Origin: Phormidesmis sp. RL_2_1
GTDB taxonomy: Bacteria; Cyanobacteriota; Cyanobacteriia; Phormidesmidales; Phormidesmidaceae
Length of the DNA: 55,522 nt
Reading direction: 5' to 3'
Assembly: GCA_012033015.1 (NCBI GenBank)
Contig: JAAUPS010000008.1
Span: 1-55,522 of the forward strand
Under the pieces are notes generated by a model. It saw nothing but the letters and a program-made list of their open reading frames with translations. It had not been told where the DNA came from and did no database searches. A program made the translations under genes and the position numbers. This document shows positions 26,716 to 36,275 of the stretch, in pieces (positions within the stretch are counted from its first letter, which is position 1; each line of letters starts with the position of its first letter).

Positions 26716-27542
26716 CTACAGACGAGCGATAAATGACGCAATCGCCTCATTCACAACCTTGGGATATTCTGCAATCATCAGATGCCCTGCATCCGGCAAG
26801 TGCAGATGTTCTCCACGCAAAAAGACCGCCGCTAGTGCTTCACCCATTTCCTTGCTGAACATAGAATCTTGCCCGCCGCTAATGACCAGCACAGGCACTT
26901 TAATCTTTTGAACCGCCGCCGCTCAAAATAGTTGTAGCCCCAGAATATTTCTAAGGCTTCATAGGGTTCAGACTCTGTGGGCACCGGAGACTCGTTTAAA
27001 AATCGCTCAATCGTTTGATGCTCGAATCGGCTGGAGAGCGTTTTGGTTTGTTGTTGTAGCCAGTTCCAGTGGAACAAATGCCGTCCGCCCCATGCCAACG
27101 CCTTCATCAGCGGGATTTCCCACCAGGGGGCCAAATCGTGGGTGCCACCTGCGACCAATATTAAGCCAGCCGCCTGATGCCGCTGCGCCCATTCCAAGCC
27201 AATGGGGACACCGTAGCTATGGCAGCACAGCACAGGCAAGGTGATGTTGAAGTGCCTGAGCAGCCGGGTGAGATCTCGCTGATGTCGGCCAATAGAGTAG
27301 CGATTGTAGTGGGAAGAGTCACCATGCCCTGCCAGGTCATAGTTCAAGGCTTCCCAGCCTTCAGCCTGTGCAAATTCGTACTGCGTGCGCCAGTTGTACC
27401 GGTTGCCCAACCCTCCGTGTAAAAACACTAGCGCTGGCGCAGACTGCTTCTGGATTGCTGGATTGGCCGCTGAGTGGGAAACCGCTATCGCGACCCGATT
27501 TCTAAGATGAATGAGCTGATAGTCGAGAGGCTGTGTGGTCAT
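26716..27542 (-). CDS. Alpha/beta hydrolase, split by a 1-base frameshift
   Basis: The larger frame gives HGGLGNRYNW (oxyanion loop, HGG) and the nucleophile elbow CHSYGVP, a Cys-His-Ser-Tyr-Gly variant of G-x-S-x-G. The shorter frame supplies the remainder: VPVLVISGGQDSMF with the catalytic Asp and DAGHLMIAEYP with the His. The frames meet at GAGCGGCGGCGG (about 26917-26924). Adding one base restores YFEAAAVQKIKVPVLV. ATG 27542 is the preferred start (AGGTG upstream); the upstream 55 codons have no counterpart in the family. Substrate unknown. Confidence 0.82.
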
Positions 27543-27833
27543 GACTAATGACACCTGATTGACAGGGAATAGACGCTTAATTGAAACGAATTGTCGCCCT
27601 ATTGAAGTCATCCTTAACCCAGTAGCATGACTCAACATGGTCAAGACGTTGGCGAGGTGAAGACGACTGTCATTTTTGATGGGGGGGGCAATGTAACGAG
27701 CAATCAATCGAATATGCTTGAGTTCTTACTGTAAATGATGGGGCTGTTCGGCCAGACTTGCTATGCACAATACAGATGACGGCAGTATTTTATCTTTCTT
27801 ATCTTTCAAAGATAAAGCACCTCTTATAACACT

Positions 27834-30482
27834 ATGAACCGTCGAACATCTAGACAGCAGAGAATCGGCATTTGGAGTGCTTCGATTTTAACGGGGTTAG
27901 TTGGCATTGTGAATTTAGTCTCGGCAGTCGCCCCAGGCTTGCCGGGTCGCATGGACTGGCTCAGAGAGATTTTTCCCTTCGCAGTCAGGGCAGGCGGCCA
28001 CTTGTTCACAGCGATGACCGGATTCTTTTTGCTGACGCTTGCAGCCAACCTACTACGGCGCAAACGTTTAGCTTGGCTGATGGTAGTCCTTTTACTGATC
28101 GTTTCAATGATCAGTAATCTCGTCAAAGGGTTTGACTATGAAGAGAGTCTGCTCTCGGCGGTATTGCTCGCGCAGTTGCTGCTGACGCGCAACCTCTATA
28201 CCGCCCAGTCAGACAGACCTTCGATTATTCAAGGCTTGCGTGTTCTGGTTGGAGCGCTGCTCTTTACGCTCGCCTACGGCACGATGGGCTTTTTTTGGTT
28301 TGATCAGCATGGCGGGCAAACCTTCAGCCTAACGGGTGCAATGGTACAGACACTGGCGATATTTTTCACCGCCGATAATGCTGGACTGGTGCCCACCTAT
28401 CGCTTTGGTCAATTCTTTGTCGATTCTATTTATATCGTTGGAATTACGACAATACTCTATGCCCTGTGGATGCTGCTGCGACCTGTTATTTTTCGCACGG
28501 CAGCAGCCGATGAAGAACGCCGCCGCGCTCAGCAGATTGTAGAGCAGTACGGGCATTCTTCTCTGGCACGGTTCACGCTGCTAGACGATAAATCTTACTA
28601 TTTCAGTCCTTCGGGTCAGTCGGTGATTGCCTATGTGCCTAAGGGGAGGGGGGCGATCGCACTCGGCGATCCGATTGGGCCAAGCGAAGATCGCGCTGAG
28701 GCGATATTGGGCTTTCAGCAGTTTTGCGATCGCAACGATTGGCAACCCGCCTTTTACCAAACCCTACCTGAAGATCTAGCAACCTATCAATCTCTCGGAT
28801 TCCAAATCCTTAAGATTGGAGAGGAAGCAGTTGTCGATCTGAGAGCCTTCACCTTAGAGGGCAAAGCGGGCAAAAACTTACGCACCGCCATGAACAAGTT
28901 CAGCAAGCTAGGCTATCGCGTTCAGTTCTACACGCCACCGATTTCAGCCGACTTACTGCAAGAGCTGCGAGCCATTAGCGATCAGTGGTTAGCGCATGTG
29001 GAAGGAGCTGAGAAAAAGTTTTCTCTAGGCTGGTTTGACGATGACTACTTGCGGGACTGTGAAATCGCCGTCGTTCACAATAAATCAGATCAGCCAGTGG
29101 CCTTTGCCAACATTGTGCCGGAGTATCAGACAAAAGAAGCAACTATCGACCTGATGCGCCACCAAGCGGAGATAGAACGGGGTACGATGGATTTTCTGTT
29201 TGTTTCCATGCTCCAGCACTTTAAGGCGCTGAACTACGAGGGTTTCAATCTCGGGCTAGCAGCGCTCTCCGGAGTCGGTGAAACAGGCGAATCTACCCGA
29301 ATCGAAAAGGGGATGCACTATCTCTACGAGCATCTCAATCAGTTTTATAACTTTCAAGGACTTCGCGCCTACAAAGACAAGTTTCACCCTCATTGGGAGT
29401 CTCGGTATATTGTGTATCCTCGATTAGCAGCATTGCCTAATGTGGCGGTTGCACTGGTCAGAGCCGATTCGGACGATCGCCTAGGCGATTACTTTGGTAC
29501 TCAGTTCTTAAGCACTGTCCTCGCGAATAACCTTAAGAAGCTCTCTAGGTTTATGCCGGTGGTCGTCAGTGTGTTGTTGTTTGGGTTGTCCATTTGGGCG
29601 ATCGCACAGCAGCTCCAAAAATACCAGCTTCAAGATATTGTCACCAGTCTGCAAAACATATCTAGAACAGGCATACTGCTTGCTTTCGGTCTGACCTTTT
29701 TAGACTATATTTTTCTGACAGGCTACGATGCTTTAGCGACTCGATACGTTCGTCAGCCGTTGTCCTATCCCAAAACCGCACTGGTATCGGTGATGAGCTA
29801 TGCCATTAGTAACAGTGTTGGCTTTGCTTTGCTCAGCGGCAGCGCTGTTCGATACCGCTTCTACAGCAGATGGGGATTTTCTGCCGGGAAAATCGCTCAA
29901 ATTATCACCTTTTGCAATCTTAGCTTTTGGATAGGACTTTTTGTGGTTGGTGGCATTGCTTTTGTCGTAGAACCGTTGACGGTGCCTAAGCAACTGCAGC
30001 TCCCGTTTACGTCTATTCATCTGGTGGGATATGGCTTTTTGATTGCGATCGCAGCCTATTTGGTTTGGAGCGTGATTGGGCAACGGTCTTTACGCATCAA
30101 AAGCTGGGTACTGCCTCACCTTCCCATACAGCTTTCACTTGCCCAGGTTGCCGTCGCCGCCTGCGACTGGCTGTTGGCCGCCACTGTTTTATACGTACTG
30201 TTGCCGCCAACAGCATCCCAGTCTTTCTTTGGCTTTTTTAGCATCTATCTGCTCGCCCAGCTTACAGGCATTATCAGCAATGTTCCGAGTGGCATTGGTG
30301 TCTTTGAAACAGTCCTCGTTTTACTGCTCTCACCGCCAATCGCAACTGACCAGTTGTTGGGTGCGCTCCTGGCCTATCGAGCTATTTACTACTTCTTGCC
30401 ACTGCTGGTCGGCATTGTTCTCTTGATTGGATGCGAGCTGCGTAGCAAAAAGGGCGTCAAAGAACAGACTGAGCCATCGTAA
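27834..30482 (+). CDS. mprF: MprF-like protein with permuted domain order (aminoacyl-phosphatidylglycerol synthetase then flippase-like domain)
   Basis: Canonical MprF has an N-terminal flippase domain, then six helices and the C-terminal DUF2156 synthetase. Here the N-terminus has about six helices (residues 1-215), followed by the DUF2156 catalytic part (about 230-520). The catalytic part includes VDLRAFTLEGKAGKNLRTAMNK, a GNAT-like region and LGLAALSG. The C-terminus (about 555-870) is the flippase-like UPF0104 domain with LTGYDALATRYV and SGSAVRYRFYSRWGF. So the usual order is reversed. Activity is expected to be Lys- or Ala-PG synthesis and flipping, giving resistance to cationic peptides; this is inference. 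882 aa, no frameshift. Confidence 0.82.
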   Translation: MNRRTSRQQRIGIWSASILTGLVGIVNLVSAVAPGLPGRMDWLREIFPFAVRAGGHLFTAMTGFFLLTLAANLLRRKRLAWLMVVLLLIVSMISNLVKGFDYEESLLSAVLLAQLLLTRNLYTAQSDRPSIIQGLRVLVGALLFTLAYGTMGFFWFDQHGGQTFSLTGAMVQTLAIFFTADNAGLVPTYRFGQFFVDSIYIVGITTILYALWMLLRPVIFRTAAADEERRRAQQIVEQYGHSSLARFTLLDDKSYYFSPSGQSVIAYVPKGRGAIALGDPIGPSEDRAEAILGFQQFCDRNDWQPAFYQTLPEDLATYQSLGFQILKIGEEAVVDLRAFTLEGKAGKNLRTAMNKFSKLGYRVQFYTPPISADLLQELRAISDQWLAHVEGAEKKFSLGWFDDDYLRDCEIAVVHNKSDQPVAFANIVPEYQTKEATIDLMRHQAEIERGTMDFLFVSMLQHFKALNYEGFNLGLAALSGVGETGESTRIEKGMHYLYEHLNQFYNFQGLRAYKDKFHPHWESRYIVYPRLAALPNVAVALVRADSDDRLGDYFGTQFLSTVLANNLKKLSRFMPVVVSVLLFGLSIWAIAQQLQKYQLQDIVTSLQNISRTGILLAFGLTFLDYIFLTGYDALATRYVRQPLSYPKTALVSVMSYAISNSVGFALLSGSAVRYRFYSRWGFSAGKIAQIITFCNLSFWIGLFVVGGIAFVVEPLTVPKQLQLPFTSIHLVGYGFLIAIAAYLVWSVIGQRSLRIKSWVLPHLPIQLSLAQVAVAACDWLLAATVLYVLLPPTASQSFFGFFSIYLLAQLTGIISNVPSGIGVFETVLVLLLSPPIATDQLLGALLAYRAIYYFLPLLVGIVLLIGCELRSKKGVKEQTEPS

Positions 30483-30489
30483 TGAATAT

Positions 30490-30836
30490 ATGCCGACCGC
30501 CACGCTGGTTGCTGTGGGCACTTATCTGGTTGCCCTACTGGGCCTGTTTGGGGTGGTGTTTGTGCCACCGCTAACCCGTCAAATTAGCGGGTTTACCAGC
30601 CAGTTGCCCGCTTTGGTTGCTGCAAGCAGTGATCGCCTGAAAGGACTAGAAACCTGGGCCAATCAACGGTAGCTGCCGATCGACATTAGTGCCATTGTTA
30701 CTCAGGCAGAAAGTGAGCTTTCTACTGAGCTTTCTACTCAGATTCAGATGCTCAGCAGCGACTTGGTCGGGGCCATTCTGGCGGCGATCGCTAACCTGCT
30801 TGATATTTACTCGACAGAAGCGACAGAAGCTATATG
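30490..30836 (+). pseudogene. Relic of an AI-2E family (PerM-like) transporter
   Basis: TYLVALLGLFGVVFVPPL, then ISGFTSQLPALVAA and LETWANQR, an in-frame stop (about 30670), and then LPIDISAIVTQAESELSTE followed by DLVGAILAAIANLLDIY. These are the periplasmic-loop and following-helix sequence of the AI-2E transporter family. N- and C-terminal parts are missing and the stop is in frame, so this is a relic. It follows the MprF-like gene directly. Confidence 0.72.
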
Positions 30837-30875
30837 AAGTGAGGGCGATCGCACTGATAGGAGATCAACGTGATT

Positions 30876-30929
30876 TGGCTACCCGAATCTGACTGGCTAC
30901 CCGAATCTGACTGGTTACCCGAATCTGAC
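30876..30929. repeat. 18-bp tandem array
   Basis: Three near-perfect copies of TGGCTACCCGAATCTGAC, between the AI-2E relic and the haloperoxidase gene. Confidence 0.9.
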
Positions 30930-31115
30930 ATTGTTGTATCAAAAGCTACAGCGCAAATACGCAACTGTCTAACAGTACCCTTGAGGGTAATTCAAAAGTT
31001 CAGTTGTTGCTCGTACAGTGTGGTTTAGACCAACCTCCAGTGAAGTCTTTTCTAAATAATTTTTGTCCTCCATTTGCTTGCTTGGATGGACGTTTCTCAT
31101 GGAGACAACTCAAAA

Positions 31116-32594
31116 ATGACAACAGCTACCTCGAAATTGCGCTTTTGGATCGACATGGCCTTAGAGTGTGTACGCCGTGACCACACCCCAACACTCAGCC
31201 CTGGCGATCAAAGAGGCCCGTTTTTGACCGCTCGCGCGTTGGGTATGGCCCTAGCCGCTCTGAATGATGCTCATGCCTATGCTTCAAACCGTATGCCCCT
31301 TTTAGACGTCCCCGCAACGACCGGACTAATAGGTGCAAATCCTGATATCGCAGGCGCTGCAGCTTGTGCGCAAGTACTCAGACTGCGATACCCCAATCAA
31401 GCACACTTACTAGAACCTGCTTGGCTACATTGGCTTGAATACTTTGGCTTCGGTGCAGCAGGTAGCCCTGCAGAAATGGCCGGACGTGCCTTTGGCGCGG
31501 CCCTTCACCAAAAAGGCGTCAACGATCCGGCCAATGCCGCTGCCGATCAGTACACCCCGACAGGCGCGCCCTACACCCATAAAGCTCCGCCTAACCAGCC
31601 CATGCAGCGCTATGCAGGTGCCATTTGGGGCCGCTCAATGCCACTATTGGCAACTCGGGTTGCCAATTTTCCACCGCCGCCAGGGCGCATCTCTGCAACC
31701 GTCGTCAGACCCACCCAGCACTATGCCGATGATTTTGCCAAAGTCGCGGACAAAGGTGACATCAACCGGACACCGGGCCAACCGGGCGTTCGCACCTTAC
31801 CGGAAGAAGTCGTGGGCATTGCCTGGGGCTACGACGGCCCGCCAGAGCTAGGCACACCACCCCGGCTATATATGCAGGTGGTGCTGACGGTGCTCGATGA
31901 CATTGAAGCGCGGATGCCCGGTAAGCTCACCCCTATTGACGAACTGAGCGTTATCGCTGGTATCGGTATTGCGATGGCAGATGCGGGCATTGATGCCTGG
32001 TTCTACAAATACAGTCCTAACCATATGATGTGGCGTCCGGCTGTTGGCATTCGCGAAGCCCTACGAGGCAATGGCGTTGCCGATCCCAACTGGCTACCGC
32101 TGGGTCGCCCAGATACGAACGGAGCGGGACTAGGTCTAACCCCAGACTTTCCAGCTTATCCCTCTGGCCATGCCACCTTTGGCGCATCGGCATTTCAGCT
32201 ATTACGACTCTTTTTGGTTGAAAAAGGTCTGGCTATCTTTGATGCCAATGGCGTTGATAATATCAGTTTTGATTTTGTTTCAGATGAGTTCAACGGTCGC
32301 AACAAAGATCCTAAAACCTTGCAGCCGCGTGAGCATCTGACACTAGGTCTGAGTAGTCTGTGGCAGGCAATTGTAGACAACTCTGTTAGCCGCGTCTATT
32401 TAGGTGTTCACTGGCAGTTTGATGGCATTACGATTCGTAATTCGGCAGGTACAGGTGATGACTTCGGGATTCCGAGTTCACCGAGTGCTCTGGGTAAAAC
32501 GGGTGGTGTTTGGCTAGGCACCCAAATTGCCAATCAAATTGCGGTAAAACTGGGTGTCACATCAGCGACCATTAACGCCTCAAAGACAGTGTAG
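31116..32594 (+). CDS. Vanadium-dependent haloperoxidase
   Basis: Enzyme that oxidises halides with H2O2, related to PAP2 phosphatases. The vanadate pocket motifs are visible: KYSPNHMMWRP (Lys/Arg, about residue 296), PAYPSGHATFGAS (catalytic His, about 350) and SRVYLGVHWQFDG (vanadate-binding His, about 430). No signal peptide is evident. Start ATG 31116 is preceded by GGAG at 31101-31104; upstream in-frame TTG and ATG codons lack support. 492 aa. Single gene between an AI-2E relic and a MITE. Whether it makes bromo-, chloro- or iodo-compounds is not readable from sequence. Confidence 0.9.
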   Translation: MTTATSKLRFWIDMALECVRRDHTPTLSPGDQRGPFLTARALGMALAALNDAHAYASNRMPLLDVPATTGLIGANPDIAGAAACAQVLRLRYPNQAHLLEPAWLHWLEYFGFGAAGSPAEMAGRAFGAALHQKGVNDPANAAADQYTPTGAPYTHKAPPNQPMQRYAGAIWGRSMPLLATRVANFPPPPGRISATVVRPTQHYADDFAKVADKGDINRTPGQPGVRTLPEEVVGIAWGYDGPPELGTPPRLYMQVVLTVLDDIEARMPGKLTPIDELSVIAGIGIAMADAGIDAWFYKYSPNHMMWRPAVGIREALRGNGVADPNWLPLGRPDTNGAGLGLTPDFPAYPSGHATFGASAFQLLRLFLVEKGLAIFDANGVDNISFDFVSDEFNGRNKDPKTLQPREHLTLGLSSLWQAIVDNSVSRVYLGVHWQFDGITIRNSAGTGDDFGIPSSPSALGKTGGVWLGTQIANQIAVKLGVTSATINASKTV

Positions 32595-32625
32595 CGACAA
32601 CTTAAAACGGTCAATTTTAGAGATA

Positions 32626-32750
32626 TAGCTTGTGCCGGATGCATAACGCCGACGGCGAGGCTACGCCAACGGGCCAAGCGACACGCTTGGCCCGTTGGCA
32701 TGCAATGGCTTCAGCTAACATGCTGTACCTCAGCCAAGCGACCAAAGCTA
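32626..32750 (-). mobile_element. 125-bp MITE, full copy C
   Basis: TAGCTTGTGCCGG at the left and CCAAAGCTA at the right, flanked by TA on both sides (32624-32625, 32751-32752). The ends match the family seen in the CPBP gene but the centre differs. It contains a perfect 16-bp-arm hairpin (GCCAACGGGCCAAGCG, ACA loop, complement; about 32666-32700). The right end abuts a transposase relic. Confidence 0.85.
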
Positions 32751-32756
32751 TAGTCG

Positions 32757-32885
32757 CTTGCGGTAAGTGACGTTGTCAGCTTTCAAGGCAGCCTCGATAA
32801 TCTGGTTATTGAGAATGCTTTGAAAGCGGAGTGCCTGTTCGTTCAGATAGTTTGCGCTTGAGTATTGCAACTGAGTATTGCAACT
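32757..32885 (-). pseudogene. N-terminal relic of a DDE (IS4-type) transposase
   Basis: Minus-strand codons read YLNEQALRFQSILNNQII followed by EAALKADNVTYRKRL, and then the MITE starts at TATAGC. Similar residues open IS4-type transposases (E-QAL-x-x-x-x-TYRKRL). The rest is absent. The family call is from general resemblance. A 13-bp repeat (TTGCAACTGAGTA) sits at its 5' side (about 32863-32889). Confidence 0.45.
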
Positions 32886-33059
32886 GAGTGCAGCATAGTA
32901 GAAGTATCTTTTTGTGAGCCCAGGTCATTTTCCTTTGCGGGCGGGGCGCTTGGCCATTTTTCTGGCTATGCAACAGTTTTAAGTCAGCGCCATTCCTCTA
33001 TAATTTGTTATTTGAATCCGTTGAGTAAAATCACCAGGCGTAACCGTTTGTAACACTTG
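32886..33059. other. Intergenic region before the glycosyltransferase cluster
   Basis: No gene or strong motif is seen besides short A/T runs; it must carry the promoter of the first glycosyltransferase gene. Confidence 0.5.
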
Positions 33060-35206
33060 ATGACAGCCGATGATGTGTGTGCGATTATTCCGGCGCTGAA
33101 TGAGGCTGAGACGATTGCTGGGGTGATTGCTGATTTGCAGCAACAGGGAATCGAGAAGATTTGTGTGGTGGACAATGGCAGTTGCGATCGCACTGCCGAA
33201 ATTGCTCAGCAAGCCGGTGCTCAAGTTGTTGTCGAACCTGTTCGTGGCTACGGTCAAGCCTGTTGGCGGGGGTTGCAGATGGCCCCAGTCGCCCAGTCCG
33301 ACTGGATTTTATTTTGCGATGGCGATGGTAGTGACGATCTGGGCCAACTGCCAGAATTATTGGAATTGCGCTCAGCGTATGACCTGATTTTGGGAAATCG
33401 GCGGGGAACGGTGGCGGGGCGATCGCAGCTCACAGCCGTACAAAATTTTGGCAATTGGCTAGCAACGCGTCTGATTGCTTGGGGTTGGGGGCAAGCCTAC
33501 GAAGATTTGGGGCCGCTGCGGCTGATTCGCAGACAGGCCCTTGAGCGGTTGGCCATGGCCGATCGCGGCTTTGGCTGGACGGTAGAAATGCAGGCTAAAG
33601 CCGCAGGTCAGGGCCTCAGCATTTGCGAGCGCCCGGTTAACTACCGGCCCCGCCAAGGGGGCCAGTCTAAGATTGCCGGGACAGTGCGAGGCAGCGTTAA
33701 GGCCGGTCAGGTCATTTTGACTACCCTGGCTGTGCTCTATTGGCAGAAAACCTGGCAGAGAATTCGGCAGAGAACCCGGCAGAGAACCCGGCAGTCGTTG
33801 GCGGCTGCGCGCTCAGCGGTTGGCCTTTGGGGTGCTAGGTTGGGACGCTTGATTGGCCCATTGATTGGCCCACCTGTTGATCTCCTCAATAGATGGCGAT
33901 CGCCGCAGTGGCAGCGCGCACTGTTGTGGATCGCGGCGCTCCTGCTGGTGGTCGGGAGTGTGCAAGCAGCTCCCTATGGTGACTTTTTAAATCAGCCCCA
34001 GGCAGTGCCCCAATTTTGGTGGGGGGCTGGGGTGATGGGTTTAGGATTTGGGCTGGCTTGGGGGTTGCAACGGGTTACTGGGGGGTGGTTTTGGGGAGTT
34101 GCGATCGCCCCTCGATTGATCCTTTTGGCCATGTACCCCGGTGACGATATCTGGCGCTACCTGTGGGAAGGGTATTTGCAAACCCAGGGCATCAACCCCT
34201 ACCTGCTAGCCCCCAATGCCGATAGCCTGATTCCCCTGCGGTTTGACTGGTGGGCGCAGATCAACCATCTAGATCACGCTGCCATTTACCCCCCGCTGGC
34301 GCAGCTTGGCTTTCGCCTGCTGGCCTCCATAAGCCTGGTGCCCTGGCTTTTTAAGCTGGCCTTTGTGGCTGCTGATTTGGCCATTTGTCAACTGTTGAGC
34401 CAACGCTTTGGCCATCGGCTCACCCTGCTTTATGCCTGGAATCCGCTGATTATTTATAGCTTTGCTGGCGGCGGCCATTACGATAGCTGGTTTCTCCTGC
34501 CCTTGGTCGCTGCCTGGCTGCTAGGCGAGCAGCCGGACAATGGCCATCTGTGCGATCGCCCGCCAACCCACGAACCCGCCCGTTTCACCCTTTGGCAAGC
34601 CATCGGCAGTGCCTGGTGCCTGGGGCTGAGCATTGCCATTAAATGGATGTCACTGCCTGTTCTGGCTTTTTGGCTTTGGTATAGCCGGCGGCAGGGATGG
34701 CTACTCGTTTTATTGGCCGGACTGTTACCCCTGGGTTTAGCAACTTTGCCCTTTTGTGATTGGGCAAGCTTGAGCTGCCCGGTCATTCCCCTGGGCTCAG
34801 ATTTTGTCACCCAGGGGCGCAGCGCGGCGCTACTGCAATTGCAGCCAATTGGATGTATGGCCTCCCGCTGGGCGGGGCGATGGGATGGTATTGGTTTCAC
34901 TCAAAGCGGCTAGGGCAGTTTATAGAACGCTATTTGACGACTCTAATGCTGCTATCGCCGATTATCCATGCCTGGTACTTTACCTGGCTGGTACCGTTTG
35001 CGGTGGCCAGTGGTAATTGGGGCACTCGCTGGGTGAGCTTATCGGCCTTTGTCTATTTTGCCTTGCCCCATGGGTTGGCTACAGGTACAGGTGACTGGAT
35101 GCTCAGTCAGCCGCAGCGGTGGTTCCTGTGGCTGCCCTTTATTTTGGGTAATCTGTACAGCTTGGTGGCCCAACGCCCCCTGGCGGAGTCTTTGACTAGA
35201 GACTAA
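33060..35206 (+). CDS. GT2 glycosyltransferase fused to a GT-C/mannosyltransferase-like membrane domain, split by a frameshift
   Basis: N-terminal GT2 (residues about 1-225) with AIIPALNEAETI, VDNGSCDRTA and the DGDGSDD metal-binding cluster, similar to dolichol-phosphate mannose synthase-type enzymes. The C-terminus is a polytopic GT-C-like domain with MYPGDDIWRYLWEG and HAIYPP-like loops (about 350-390). After FVTQGRSA the frame breaks (about 34822-34835) and the end of the membrane domain (GLPLGGAMGWYWF, then helices) lies in another frame. One added base near GCGGCGC restores it. In-frame 12-bp array at 33742-33794 lies in the linker between the domains. Probably moves a sugar onto a lipid carrier. 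Confidence 0.78.
33742..33794. repeat. In-frame 12-bp array in the GT2/GT-C linker
   Basis: Four copies of GGCAGAGAACCC (first two degenerate) plus a partial one; encodes RQRTRQRTRQ between the catalytic and membrane domains. Confidence 0.9.
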
Positions 35207-35362
35207 GGACGGACTAAGGAGAGACTAAGGAACTGTCCTAGCGGCAAAACCTCACGGACAGAAACATCATCCGTCATAGCAGGAACTTATTTTGCTCTCA
35301 GCAATATTTCAGGTTGAGCGGTTTAGATAGCGCTATATTGCTTGTGCCGCTAGGTAACACCG

Positions 35363-36271
35363 GTGAAAAAAACAATGACAGAACAGCGTTTGAAAAAGCC
35401 TTACTCGAAGCAAAAACTAAGGCAGCAACCATTTTTGCTATGGGCGCTGATTCCTGTGCTGATTGGCTTGGGTGGCTGTCGCTTGCCCGTTTGGTCGTCC
35501 AAAGATTCTGGTTTAGCGATCGCCCAATCCTCTGGGGCAGCCGCTGACGCAACGGTGAATTTGCCAGCATTTGCGACTGTGCTATCGACCTACGTGGATG
35601 ACAAAGGACTGGTGAACTATGAAGCACTGCAGGCCAATCGCCAACAGCTAGATGCCTTTAATGCCTCCCTTGCGCTCACTACGCCAGCCACCTATGAAAG
35701 CTGGGAAGCAGCAGACCAAATTGCCTTTTTGATTAATGCCTATAATTCTTTGACTTTAAAAGCGATTATCGATGAATCGCCCATTAAAGCCAGCATTAAA
35801 GATATTCCAGGTGTCTGGCGGTTTGATCAGCACCCGATCTTACAAAGCCAGCAGACTTTGAACAACATTGAGCACGATATTTTGCGGGCTAATTTTTCTG
35901 AGCCGCGTATCCATGCGGCCCTAGTCTGTGCGGCGTTGAGCTGCCCTTACTTGCGCCAAGAGCCCTTCACTGGGGAAAATTTAGACGCTCAGCTTGACGA
36001 TCAAGTGCAGATTTTTTTAAGTCGGCCCGAGGCATTTGAAATTGATCGCGAAAACAATGAGGTGCGTCTTTCGGCTATTTTTGACTGGTTTGGCCAAGAT
36101 TGGGTGCCTGGCTTTGCTCCAGAATCTGGCTTTGCTGGCAATGACAATGAGCGAGCAGTGTTGAATTTTATCAGTGGCTATTTAGAAGAAACCGATCGGG
36201 CCTATTTGCAACAGGGTGATTATCAGGTTAGCTATAGTTACTATGATTGGTCGCTGAACCGTCAGCCTTAG
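35363..36271 (+). CDS. DUF547 lipoprotein
   Basis: DUF547 family of unknown activity, with the conserved core DQIAFLINAYNSLTLKAIID (about residues 112-131) and the HAALVCAALSCPYLR motif. N-terminal basic segment and hydrophobic run end in LGGC, a lipobox; thus an exported lipoprotein. A GTG at 35363 or the ATG at 35375 can serve as the start. The stop is only 4 bp before the next gene's start codon, so it is translationally close to the DUF2064 glycosyltransferase. DUF547 genes often sit beside sugar or arsenosugar GT genes, consistent with this cluster. Confidence 0.88.
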   Translation: MKKTMTEQRLKKPYSKQKLRQQPFLLWALIPVLIGLGGCRLPVWSSKDSGLAIAQSSGAAADATVNLPAFATVLSTYVDDKGLVNYEALQANRQQLDAFNASLALTTPATYESWEAADQIAFLINAYNSLTLKAIIDESPIKASIKDIPGVWRFDQHPILQSQQTLNNIEHDILRANFSEPRIHAALVCAALSCPYLRQEPFTGENLDAQLDDQVQIFLSRPEAFEIDRENNEVRLSAIFDWFGQDWVPGFAPESGFAGNDNERAVLNFISGYLEETDRAYLQQGDYQVSYSYYDWSLNRQP

Positions 36272-36275
36272 AGGG

